Assembly (NCBI GenBank): GCA_958413095.1
Contig: CATYUF010000022.1
Span: forward strand, 1-29,346
DNA: 29,346 nucleotides
Reading direction: 5' to 3'
Origin: an uncultured Clostridium sp.
Lineage (GTDB): Bacteria > Bacillota > Clostridia > TANB77 > CAG-508
The notes under the pieces are model-generated. The model saw only the letters and a program-made list of their open reading frames with translations, was not told the DNA's origin and did not search any database. The position numbers and the translations under genes are program-made. Numbering within the stretch: position 1 is the first letter of the stretch; each line of letters begins with the position of its first letter. Shown here one piece after another: positions 7,941-15,725 of the stretch.

Positions 7941-7957
7941 AAGAAGAGGAATTAAAA

Positions 7958-8455
7958 ATGCAAAAAAATGTATTAAGAGGAATTTTAATAGTTTTATTAT
8001 TATGCACTTTTTATATAATATTTGGTTTTTCTGGCCAAGATGGTGAGGAGTCTGGGGGAATAAGTAAAAGGATTACGGACTTTATTTTAGAAAAAAGCAA
8101 CAAGTACAATAATCTAGAAGAAAATATAAAAGAAAAAGTTAGCAAAAGAACAGAAGGAATAATAAGAAAAATTGCGCATTTTTCAATTTATACATTGGTA
8201 GGCTTTTTACTAATGGCACTATTTAGTACATATGAAAATATAAAAAGAAAATATCAAATCTACATAAGTGCAATAATAGGAATTTTATATGCAATCTCTG
8301 ATGAAATACATCAAAGTTTTACACCAGGAAGAGGTCCTAAGATTACAGATGTATTTATAGATTCATTAGGTGTTTTCTTTGGAATGGCAGTTATTTTACT
8401 AATAATAGAATTAATTAACAGGAAAAACAAAAAATGTCACAAAATGTCACAATAA
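7958..8455 (+). CDS. VanZ-like family membrane protein
   Basis: 165 aa, the usual size for stand-alone VanZ-like proteins. Seen: N-terminal membrane segment (about 6-24) followed by FSGQDGEESG, a conserved family form; the core RKIAHFSIYTLVGFLL (69-84) with its His, the motif SDEIHQSFTPGRGPKITDVF, and a last membrane segment (about 136-153). Four membrane segments overall. VanZ gives low-level teicoplanin resistance in enterococci; the function of the wider family is not settled, but many members sit beside envelope polymer genes, as here. AAGAGG ribosome binding site at good spacing. The last codons overlap a 10-bp DNA tandem repeat that precedes the capsule promoter. Confidence 0.88.
   Translation: MQKNVLRGILIVLLLCTFYIIFGFSGQDGEESGGISKRITDFILEKSNKYNNLEENIKEKVSKRTEGIIRKIAHFSIYTLVGFLLMALFSTYENIKRKYQIYISAIIGILYAISDEIHQSFTPGRGPKITDVFIDSLGVFFGMAVILLIIELINRKNKKCHKMSQ
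8431..8450 (+). repeat. 10-bp tandem repeat upstream of the capsule promoter
   Basis: AAAATGTCAC occurs twice back to back (8431-8440, 8441-8450), ending 10 nt before the -35. Two copies one helical turn apart in front of a promoter are a common arrangement for an activator binding site, but the repeat also encodes the end of the VanZ-like protein. Confidence 0.55.
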
Positions 8456-8460
8456 AGGTG

Positions 8461-8489
8461 TTGTTATTTGTAAATTGTTATGATATAAT
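8461..8489 (+). promoter_or_regulatory. Main promoter of the polysaccharide operon (extended -10)
   Basis: TTGTTA (8461-8466), 17-nt spacer ending in TGA, then TATAAT (8484-8489), giving an extended -10 TGATATAAT. It starts just after the VanZ-like stop and about 40 nt before the first capsule gene. Confidence 0.75.
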
Positions 8490-8532
8490 GAATAAGGATG
8501 AAAAGAGATTAGTAAAATAGGGGGAATTTAGG

Positions 8533-9243
8533 ATGGATGTAAGAGAAAATATATTGTCTTGCGAAAAAGGTAATATAGAGAATTTAAACATTACACCAGT
8601 ATTAGAAAAAAATAAAATAGTTTTAAAAATTGAAAAAATAATCAAAAGATTTATGGATATATTAGGTGGGGCAGTTGGAGTATTGACCTTAATTCCTTTG
8701 ACATTAATTATATGGATAGCAAACAGAATAGTAAAAGATAATGGACCAATTTTTTATATACAAGAAAGAATAGGACAAAATGGAAAAATATTCAAGATGT
8801 ATAAATACCGTTCAATGGTAGTAGGGGCAGATGAAAAATTAGAAAAATATTTAGAGGAAAATGAGAAAGCTAGAGAAGAATATAAAAAATATAAAAAACT
8901 AAAAAATGATCCAAGAATTACTATAATAGGTAAAATTTTAAGAAAAACAAGTTTAGATGAATTTCCACAATTTATAAATGTATTAAAAGGAGATATGAGT
9001 TTGGTTGGACCAAGACCATATTTACCAAGAGAAAAAGAAGATATGAATGGATTTTTTAAGTATATAACATCTTGTAAGCCAGGATTAACTGGATTTTGGC
9101 AAGTTAATGGCAGAAATGATGTTACATTTACAGATAGATTAAGTATGGATATGAATTACTATTATAATCACAATTTAAAATTGGATATTAAATTATTAAT
9201 AAAGACTTTAGTAAAAGTCTTTAAAAAAGAAGGAGCTATTTAA
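8533..9243 (+). CDS. Initiating phosphoglycosyl transferase (bacterial sugar transferase)
   Basis: Transfers a sugar-1-phosphate from a UDP-sugar to undecaprenyl phosphate, the first committed step of repeat-unit assembly at the cytoplasmic membrane face. 236 aa, the short monotopic form. Seen: KRFMDILGG and one re-entrant hydrophobic helix (about 45-65), GPIFYIQERIGQNGK (71-85), KYRSM (91-95), RKTSLDEFPQ with the catalytic Asp-Glu pair (142-143), SLVGPRPYLPRE (156-167) and KPGLTGFWQVNGR (182-194). The start has GGGGG about 8 nt upstream. First gene of the operon. The sugar (glucose, galactose or an N-acetylated form) cannot be told. Confidence 0.95.
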   Translation: MDVRENILSCEKGNIENLNITPVLEKNKIVLKIEKIIKRFMDILGGAVGVLTLIPLTLIIWIANRIVKDNGPIFYIQERIGQNGKIFKMYKYRSMVVGADEKLEKYLEENEKAREEYKKYKKLKNDPRITIIGKILRKTSLDEFPQFINVLKGDMSLVGPRPYLPREKEDMNGFFKYITSCKPGLTGFWQVNGRNDVTFTDRLSMDMNYYYNHNLKLDIKLLIKTLVKVFKKEGAI

Positions 9244-9274
9244 TGAAAGATTTATTATTAAATAAGTTCTATTA

Positions 9275-9304
9275 TCAAACTATAAGTAAAAAGTATTAGT
9301 TTGA
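9275..9304 (+). promoter_or_regulatory. Dyad between the first two capsule genes
   Basis: TCAAACTA (9275-9282) and TAGTTTGA (9297-9304) are perfect inverted repeats within the 123-nt gap, followed by ATTTTG. It could be a weak attenuator; there is no proper T-run. Confidence 0.3.
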
Positions 9305-9366
9305 ATTTTGAAATAGTATTAAATAGTCAAATGAAAGTTTTAATTTGAAGGGAAATAGAACAAGAA

Positions 9367-9834
9367 ATGAAAAAGAAAAAAATATGTCTTATTTCATCAT
9401 CTGGTGGACATTTTGAACAATTAATTATGTTAAAAAAATTATCAAAAAATAATGATATATTTATAGTCACAGAAAAAACTAAATATAATAAAAATGACAA
9501 GAAAATAAATTATTACATTAATCAAGTAAATAGAAAAGAAATGCTATTTATAATAAAAATGGTACTTATATTTATAAAATCTTTATACATTTTTATTAAG
9601 GAAAAACCAGATGTAATTATTAGTACAGGAGTTTTAGCTTCTATACCAATGCTAATTATTGGTCATATAGCTAAAAGAAAAGTAATTTATATAGAATCAT
9701 TTGCCAAAATATCTAGTCCTACTATGACAGGAAAGTTGGTATATAAATATAAACTAGCAGATAGATTTTATGTGCAATGGGAAAGTATGTTAAAATTTTA
9801 TCCGAAGGCTATATTTAAAGGGGGAATATATTAA
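9367..9834 (+). CDS. pssD: Alg14-like membrane anchor subunit of a two-part glycosyltransferase (PssD type)
   Basis: 155 aa, matching the Alg14/PssD/Cps14F family. Seen: N-terminal ICLISSSGGHFEQL (6-19) with the conserved GGH, hydrophobic helix around 57-75, IISTGVLASIPMLI and the SFAKISSPTMTGKL block, all typical. In this family the protein recruits the catalytic Alg13-like partner to the membrane and together they add the second sugar of the repeat unit, often a beta-linked galactose. The stop codon shares its last base with the next start (TAATG), so the two subunits are translationally coupled, as expected for a complex. Confidence 0.9.
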   Translation: MKKKKICLISSSGGHFEQLIMLKKLSKNNDIFIVTEKTKYNKNDKKINYYINQVNRKEMLFIIKMVLIFIKSLYIFIKEKPDVIISTGVLASIPMLIIGHIAKRKVIYIESFAKISSPTMTGKLVYKYKLADRFYVQWESMLKFYPKAIFKGGIY

Positions 9835-10316
9835 TGATATTCGTGACAGTCGGCTCACAAAAATTTCAATTTAACAGATTATTGATAGAAATCGATAAGC
9901 TAATAGAAAATAAAAGTATTACCGAGAAGGTTTTTGCACAAATTGGAGTGAGTGAATATATACCTAAAAATTATGAATATACAGATTTTACAACCCAAGA
10001 TGAATTTTCTGAAAAGATAGATGAAGCTAATTTGATTATAACTCATGGAGGAACAGGTGTTATAGTTAATGCATTGAAAAAAGGAAAAAAAGTTATTGCA
10101 ATCCCAAGACTTTCAAAGTATGGAGAACATGTTGATGATCATCAAATACAACTAATAAAAGAGTTTGAAGAAATGAATTTTATAGAACCAGTTTATGAAA
10201 TTGATGAATTAAGCAATGCAATTCAAAAAATTAAAGAAAAAAGATACAATATTTATGTTTCTAATACTGATAAAATTATAGAAGATATTGAAAAATTTAT
10301 AGGAGAAGAGGAATAA
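9834..10316 (+). CDS. pssE: Alg13-like catalytic subunit of a two-part glycosyltransferase (PssE type)
   Basis: 160 aa, family-typical; equivalent to the C-terminal half of a GT28 enzyme. Seen: MIFVTVGSQKFQFNRLL at the start (the VTVG loop), ITHGGTGVIVNALKKGKK (64-81), the nucleotide-sugar binding region, and IPRLSKYGEHVDDHQ (85-99). Works with the preceding PssD-like protein on the cytoplasmic membrane face. AAAGGGGG upstream serves as ribosome binding site. Confidence 0.9.
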   Translation: MIFVTVGSQKFQFNRLLIEIDKLIENKSITEKVFAQIGVSEYIPKNYEYTDFTTQDEFSEKIDEANLIITHGGTGVIVNALKKGKKVIAIPRLSKYGEHVDDHQIQLIKEFEEMNFIEPVYEIDELSNAIQKIKEKRYNIYVSNTDKIIEDIEKFIGEEE

Positions 10317-10317
10317 A

Positions 10318-11172
10318 GTGAAGGAAATATTTAGAAGAATATACTATTTTATTATAAAAATGTTACCAGATAAATTAGTAATAAATATTGAAAATTTTAG
10401 GACATATAAAAGATTTCTGAATAAAGAAAAGCCAGAATATTTCGGAGAAAAAATTCAATGGTTAAAGTTGTATGGCAATTTAGAAAAATATAATGATTAT
10501 GTAGATAAATATAAAGTTAGAGAATTTGTAAAAAATACAATTGGAGAAAAATATTTAATACCATTATTAGGAGTTTATGATAAAACAGAAGAAATAGATT
10601 ATGATATATTACCTAATCAATTTGTATTAAAGTTAAATCATGGATCAGGATATAATATAATAGTTAAAGAAAAAAACAAAGAGAACATTACTAATATTAA
10701 TAAAAAACTAAATAAATGGATTAAAGAGGATTATTATAAAATAAAAAAAGAATATCAATATAAAGATGTAATAAAGAAAATAGTATGCGAAGAATATATT
10801 AATGATTCTAAAGGTGAATTATTAGATTATAAATTTTTTTGCTTCGATGGGAAACCGGAATTTGTTAAAGTTGATTTTGATAGATTTCAAAATCACAAGG
10901 CAAATTTTTACGATAATAATTGGAAACTTTTAAATTTACAGGAAACAGGATTTGAAAATAATAAAAATGAAGTTGATAAGCCAAAAAAATTTAATGAAAT
11001 GTTAGAAATTGCAAGAAAATTATCATCAGAATTTAAATTTGTAAGAGTTGACTTATATAATGTTGATGAAAAAATTTACTTTGGAGAATTAACTTTTACT
11101 CCAGCATCAGGAAAGAATTCATTTACCCCATTAGAGAAAGACAAAGAAATTGCAGAAAGGATAAATTTATAA
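10318..11172 (+). CDS. TupA-like ATP-grasp family protein
   Basis: 284 aa. Seen: EKPEYFGEKIQWLKLYGN (37-54), NQFVLKLNHGSGYNIIVKE (100-118), CEEYI (157-161), LLDYKFFCFDGKP (168-180), and the ATP-grasp metal-site strand FVRVDLY (241-247) followed by YFGELTFTPASG (254-265), with Asp245 and Glu257 as likely metal ligands. This is the form of the TupA-like ATP-grasp family, named for the teichuronopeptide gene of alkaliphilic Bacillus. ATP-grasp enzymes join a carboxylate to an amine using ATP, so it may add an amino acid to the polymer (inference), although members are often labelled as glycosyltransferases. GTG start at 10318, one base after the previous stop, with AGGAGAAGAGG upstream. Confidence 0.85.
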   Translation: MKEIFRRIYYFIIKMLPDKLVINIENFRTYKRFLNKEKPEYFGEKIQWLKLYGNLEKYNDYVDKYKVREFVKNTIGEKYLIPLLGVYDKTEEIDYDILPNQFVLKLNHGSGYNIIVKEKNKENITNINKKLNKWIKEDYYKIKKEYQYKDVIKKIVCEEYINDSKGELLDYKFFCFDGKPEFVKVDFDRFQNHKANFYDNNWKLLNLQETGFENNKNEVDKPKKFNEMLEIARKLSSEFKFVRVDLYNVDEKIYFGELTFTPASGKNSFTPLEKDKEIAERINL

Positions 11173-11173
11173 A

Positions 11174-12223
11174 ATGGAAAAATTAAAAGTTCTTATGCTT
11201 GGTCCTGCTAGAGATGTTAAAGGTGGAATGACATCTGTTATAGATAACTACTTTAAATATGGATTGGATAAAAAAGTAGATTTGAAATATGTTGAAACAG
11301 TAAATGATAAAAGTAAAATTTCTAAATTATTAAAAGAAATAAAAGGAAGATATCAATTTTTATGTGAAATTCCTAAAAGTGATATAGTGCATATACATAT
11401 GGCTTCAAGAAGAAGTACGTTTAGAAAGATTAAATATATAAAGGCATCAAAAAAATATAATAAAAAAGTTGTTTTACATATTCATGGTGCAGAATTTAAA
11501 ATGTTTTTTGACAATGAATGTAGTGAAAAACAAAAAGAATACATAAAAAACAACTTGAATTTGGTAGATAAAATTATAGTGTTATCTGAAGAATGGAAAG
11601 ATTATTTTAAAAATATAGTCAATGAAGAAAAAATTGAAGTTATATATAACTCTATTATGATACCAGATGATTTTGAAAAAAATACTGATAGTAAAAAAAT
11701 CTTGTTTTTAGGAAGATTTGGAAAGCGAAAAGGTATATATGATTTAATTGATGTTATAGAACAGATTTGTAAAATATATCCGGAAACGAAGTTATTGGCA
11801 GGTGGAGATGGAGAAATAGAACAAGTAAAAAAAGTAATTGAAGATAAGCATTTAGAAAATAATATTACTATTTTAGGATGGGTAACAGGAAAGAAAAAAG
11901 AAAAATATTTAAGGGAATGTTCTTATTATATATTGCCATCATATAATGAAGGAATGCCAATGTCTCTAATTGAAGGAATGGCTTATAAAAATATTTCAAT
12001 TTCAACAAATGTTGGTGGTATTCCAAAAGTAATAATTAATAATCAAAATGGAATACTTATAAATGCAGGAAATAAAGAAGAATTGTATAATTCTATAAAA
12101 ACAACATTTGAGAATAAAGAATTAAGAAAAAAATTATCTGAAAATGCTAGAAAAACAATAGAAAAAAAATTTAATATAAACAATAATATAGAAAAGTTAT
12201 TAGAAGTTTATTATAAATTATAA
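11174..12223 (+). CDS. GT4 family glycosyltransferase
   Basis: 349 aa GT-B fold enzyme. Seen: N-terminal acceptor domain beginning KVLMLGPARDVKGGMTSVID (the GGM loop), DIVHIHMAS, and the C-terminal donor domain with KKILFLGRFGKRKGIYDLI (170-188), AGGDGEIEQV, and the EX7E motif in EGMPMSLIEGMAYK (about 259-272), then TNVGGIPKVI. Adds one sugar to the lipid-linked intermediate at the cytoplasmic face; donor and linkage cannot be predicted. Begins one base after the previous stop, tightly packed in the operon. Confidence 0.92.
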   Translation: MEKLKVLMLGPARDVKGGMTSVIDNYFKYGLDKKVDLKYVETVNDKSKISKLLKEIKGRYQFLCEIPKSDIVHIHMASRRSTFRKIKYIKASKKYNKKVVLHIHGAEFKMFFDNECSEKQKEYIKNNLNLVDKIIVLSEEWKDYFKNIVNEEKIEVIYNSIMIPDDFEKNTDSKKILFLGRFGKRKGIYDLIDVIEQICKIYPETKLLAGGDGEIEQVKKVIEDKHLENNITILGWVTGKKKEKYLRECSYYILPSYNEGMPMSLIEGMAYKNISISTNVGGIPKVIINNQNGILINAGNKEELYNSIKTTFENKELRKKLSENARKTIEKKFNINNNIEKLLEVYYKL

Positions 12224-12241
12224 AGATAGGGTGTTAAAACA

Positions 12242-13459
12242 ATGAAAAAAATTAGTTATTATAGATTATTTATTTATATGTTGTTATTAAATTCATTTGT
12301 TTCACTTACATATAGTATATATCCATCAAACTTAAATGTTGGGAAAATTGTTGGAGCAGTATTGATTATTGTGCTAATTGCAATATATGTAAAGACATTA
12401 AAGAAAAGAGATATATTTTATTTATTATTTATATGTATATTTGATTTATTAACAATTTTTAGAATAAGCGATGTTTCAATTGATATAGAAAATATTATGT
12501 TTTTTACATCAACAACTATGATTTTATGGAAATTTTCTGAATTATCTGTAAGAGAAAAAATGAAAAGTGAATTTAATAAAATGTCAGATAAAGTATTTAA
12601 AATAACTAATATAATGCTTGGAGTTTCGATTATAAGCGTATTATTCAGTAGTTCTTGGGTAGTTGTAAATGGACAAAGAGTACTATATGGATTTTGTGAT
12701 TCTGGACATAAAATGGCAGGAAATTTATGCTTTCTAAGTTCAATTTATTTTTTATATTTTATTAATAAAAACATGAAAATACGAGATTTATTTTATTTTG
12801 CAATTATTTTTGTCATAATATTATCTACCGGAAGTAGAACGTATTTAATATCTTATTTTATAATAATGTTATTATTGTATCTAAAAAAATTGAGACAGTA
12901 TAGTATTATAAAACTATTTATGCCATTTATAGTAATATGTGGAATATATTTATTTATAAATAGTTCTATATTTGCAAGATTTTTTCTTATGGGAGAAAAT
13001 CAATATATTTCTGAAAATTTTTGGGAGGCAACAAGTAGTGGAAGATTAATATGGTGGAAAATTGATTTAGAAGCATTTAGTAATTTTAATATTATAAACA
13101 AAATATTTGGAAAAGGTTTTACGTATTTATATAATTTGAATTTAGTAGAATATGGATTACGAATATCTGCACACAACGATTTTTTAACGTTAATAGTATC
13201 TACTGGTTGGTTTGGATTACTAGGATATTTAATAATTTTAAAAAGTTGGTTTTTTAAAATTAATTACAATAAAAGGAAAATGATTGATATAGTATTTACT
13301 ATATTATTATTTATAATTAATGCAATATTAAGTGGAGTATATGGAGCTCAACAATATATATTTTGCAATTTAATAATTAGTCTTGTTTTATTAGAAGATA
13401 ATTTAAATTATGAAAAGAAGAAGGAGAATACGAAGAATGAATTATACAATATCAGATAA
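12242..13459 (+). CDS. Wzy-like polysaccharide polymerase (O-antigen ligase/polymerase family)
   Basis: 405 aa with about ten to eleven hydrophobic segments and almost no soluble domain. A hydrophilic stretch (about residues 235-305) carries GENQYISENFWEATSSGRLI and HNDFLTLIVSTGWFGLLGYL, the latter being the form (HNxxL...G..G) of the Wzy/WaaL superfamily; the STGSRTYLIS segment (about 196-205) is also typical. Role: joins flipped repeat units at the outer membrane face. It is the only polymerase candidate in the locus and is paired with the flippase at 17778, which supports the assignment. It starts 18 nt after the previous gene and overlaps the next. Confidence 0.85.
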   Translation: MKKISYYRLFIYMLLLNSFVSLTYSIYPSNLNVGKIVGAVLIIVLIAIYVKTLKKRDIFYLLFICIFDLLTIFRISDVSIDIENIMFFTSTTMILWKFSELSVREKMKSEFNKMSDKVFKITNIMLGVSIISVLFSSSWVVVNGQRVLYGFCDSGHKMAGNLCFLSSIYFLYFINKNMKIRDLFYFAIIFVIILSTGSRTYLISYFIIMLLLYLKKLRQYSIIKLFMPFIVICGIYLFINSSIFARFFLMGENQYISENFWEATSSGRLIWWKIDLEAFSNFNIINKIFGKGFTYLYNLNLVEYGLRISAHNDFLTLIVSTGWFGLLGYLIILKSWFFKINYNKRKMIDIVFTILLFIINAILSGVYGAQQYIFCNLIISLVLLEDNLNYEKKKENTKNELYNIR

Positions 13460-14498
13460 AGAATCAAGATTAATAAATGTTATTAAATTATTTAGTATAG
13501 TATTAGTATTATATATTCATGCTTTTTCAGGAATAGAATATGGCTTTCAAAATAATAATTTTTTATTTAATAGTATTCAAATGATAGAATATGTTATTGC
13601 TCAAATAATTGCAAGAGCAGGAGTTCCATTGTTTTTTCTAATATCATCATTATTGTTATATAGAAAAAATTTTACTTTTAAAGAAAATTTAAAAAAGAAG
13701 GTAAAAAGAATATTAATTCCATATATAATTGTAAATACAATATGGATAATAATATTTGCAATATTTCAAAATATAGAAATTTTTAAAGTATTTTTTAATA
13801 ATGAAGAAAATAATATAAAGAATTGGAATGTGGCAGATTGGATTGATGCATATATACCTATGTTTAATAGAGTAAAGCCATTTGTATATCCACTATGGTT
13901 TTTAAAAGATTTATTTTTGCTAAATATTTTTTCAATAATTATAAAGAAGATAATAGATAAATTTCCAAAGTTATATTTTATATTGATAATAGGAATATGG
14001 TTACTAAATATAAATTTGGGAATAATAGAGGCTCAATCATTATTATTTTTTTCTATTGGATATTATATTGTGAAATACAATATTAGATTTAATAAATTAA
14101 ACAATATTAATTTATCAATATTAAGTATAATATATTTTATACTTGCTTTTATAATTGCATATATAGAAATTTTATATAAAGAAGTATTTGTTATACATAA
14201 TATTTTTATAATTGTAAGTATGTGTTATTTATATTTGCTTGCTAGCAAATGTATTTCTTTAAATGAAAATGCAATAGGAAAAAAATTAATAGAAAATTCA
14301 TATTTTATATATTTATTTCATGAATGGAATATGCTATTTATTAGAAAAATTTTAGACAAATTAATTAGGAATAACTATATAATAGATTTTGTAAAATACT
14401 TTTGTTTACCACTAATAATAATTATATTATGTTTATGTGTATCAAAAATTTGGAAGAGAATAAGTGAAAAAACATATAAGGTTGTGATAGGAGAATAA
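13437..14498 (+). CDS. Acyltransferase 3 family membrane protein
   Basis: 353 aa from the chosen start, with about ten membrane segments. Seen: N-terminal SRLINVIKLFSIVLVLYIHA with the conserved His (residue 28), ARAGVPLFFLISSLLLYRK and KKKVKRILIPYIIVNT, as in family members that O-acetylate or O-succinylate surface sugars. The reading frame is open from an ATG at 13410, but ATG 13437 has AAGGAG (13421-13426) at 10-nt spacing while 13410 has none, so 13437 is preferred; the overlap with the polymerase is then 23 nt. Likely decorates the repeat unit with an acyl group. Confidence 0.85.
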   Translation: MNYTISDKESRLINVIKLFSIVLVLYIHAFSGIEYGFQNNNFLFNSIQMIEYVIAQIIARAGVPLFFLISSLLLYRKNFTFKENLKKKVKRILIPYIIVNTIWIIIFAIFQNIEIFKVFFNNEENNIKNWNVADWIDAYIPMFNRVKPFVYPLWFLKDLFLLNIFSIIIKKIIDKFPKLYFILIIGIWLLNINLGIIEAQSLLFFSIGYYIVKYNIRFNKLNNINLSILSIIYFILAFIIAYIEILYKEVFVIHNIFIIVSMCYLYLLASKCISLNENAIGKKLIENSYFIYLFHEWNMLFIRKILDKLIRNNYIIDFVKYFCLPLIIIILCLCVSKIWKRISEKTYKVVIGE

Positions 14499-14565
14499 AT
14501 ATATAAGATGAACGAAATAGAAAAAAATAATATTGTAGATTGATGTAATAAAATGCATTTGTTAT

Positions 14566-14585
14566 ATGCTTAATAAGCATTTTCA
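14566..14585 (+). promoter_or_regulatory. Short perfect dyad before the second GT4 gene
   Basis: ATGCTTAATAAGCAT (14566-14580) is a perfect palindrome about one central base, followed by TTTTC. It lies in a 122-nt gap inside the operon and could trim transcription or be an operator; the stem is too weak to call a terminator. Confidence 0.3.
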
Positions 14586-14620
14586 GTTTCTAATAGGTAA
14601 AAGAAAAGAGGTAAAGAACA

Positions 14621-15724
14621 ATGGATAGAGTATTACATATTGTTTCATCGTGGGGAACAGGTGGTGTAGAAAGATATATATATAATTATTCAAAGTATTT
14701 AAATAAATATTCCTTTGATGTATTGACATTGAGAGAAAGCTCTAATAAATCTATATTTGCATCAGATAAAATAAGAGTATATCATTTATTAGAAGCTAAA
14801 GGTAATTATTTAAAAAGAATAAATACGAGAAAAAAGTTACTAATTGATTTCTTGAAAAAGAATAAGTATAACATAGTACATTTTGATGCAACTACGGCTG
14901 ATGCTTTTATTTTAGCAAAAGCTATAAAGAAAAATTTTTCTTGCAAAATAGTTATGCATTGTCATGCTACAAGTATTGAACCACCTAATATATTTTTGAA
15001 GACTATATTACATAAATTTTCAAAGATATTTTATAGCAAATATGCTGACTATTATATAGGACTTTCGGAAGATACTATAAGATGGATGTTTCCACAAAAA
15101 TCTAAAATAGACAAAACAATATTAAATTGTGGAGTAGAAATAGAAAAGTTTAAATTTAAAGAAGCTATAAGAAACCAAATAAGAAAAAAACTTAACATAA
15201 CTAATAAATATGTAGTAGGTACTGTTGGAAGATTTTCAAAACAAAAGAATCCATTTTTTATATTAGATATAATTGAAGAGTGTATTAAAATGGAAGAAAA
15301 CTTTACTTTCTTGTGGATAGGTGATGGAGAATATTTTAATAAAATAAGGGAGATTGCAAAAAATAGGAAAATAGATAAACATATATACTTTTTAGGAGTA
15401 TGTGAAAATATTGAAGAATATTATTCAGTACTAGATTTATTCATTCTACCATCGTTATATGAAGGAAATCCAATAGCATGCCTTGAAGCACAAACAAATG
15501 GGTTGAAATGTATTATTTCAGACGAAATAACTAAAACGGCTAATATAACAGGTTCTGTAAGATTTCTTGGAATTGAAAATCCAAAAGAATGGGCAACAGA
15601 AATAATGAAATTAAAAAATGATTGTAATCATGTATCATATTTGGAAAAAATATCGGCTAAAGGATATTCAGTAAAAGACAATACTGAGAAACTAGAAAAA
15701 ATATATGATAGACTGGAGAATTAA
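14621..15724 (+). CDS. GT4 family glycosyltransferase, EpsF-like
   Basis: 367 aa. Seen: N-terminal RVLHIVSSWGTGGVERYIYN (3-22) with the GGVE acceptor loop, VHFDATTADAF and MHCHATSIEPP in the N-terminal domain, donor domain with VGTVGRFSKQKNPFFILD, IGDGEYFNKI, FLGVCENIEEYYSVLDLFIL, and the EX7E motif in YEGNPIACLEAQTNG (about 280-294). Cytoplasmic sugar transfer to the growing lipid-linked repeat unit; the specific sugar is unknown. AGAGGT ribosome binding site. The stop lies one base before the preferred start of the next gene. Confidence 0.92.
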   Translation: MDRVLHIVSSWGTGGVERYIYNYSKYLNKYSFDVLTLRESSNKSIFASDKIRVYHLLEAKGNYLKRINTRKKLLIDFLKKNKYNIVHFDATTADAFILAKAIKKNFSCKIVMHCHATSIEPPNIFLKTILHKFSKIFYSKYADYYIGLSEDTIRWMFPQKSKIDKTILNCGVEIEKFKFKEAIRNQIRKKLNITNKYVVGTVGRFSKQKNPFFILDIIEECIKMEENFTFLWIGDGEYFNKIREIAKNRKIDKHIYFLGVCENIEEYYSVLDLFILPSLYEGNPIACLEAQTNGLKCIISDEITKTANITGSVRFLGIENPKEWATEIMKLKNDCNHVSYLEKISAKGYSVKDNTEKLEKIYDRLEN

Positions 15725-15725
15725 G

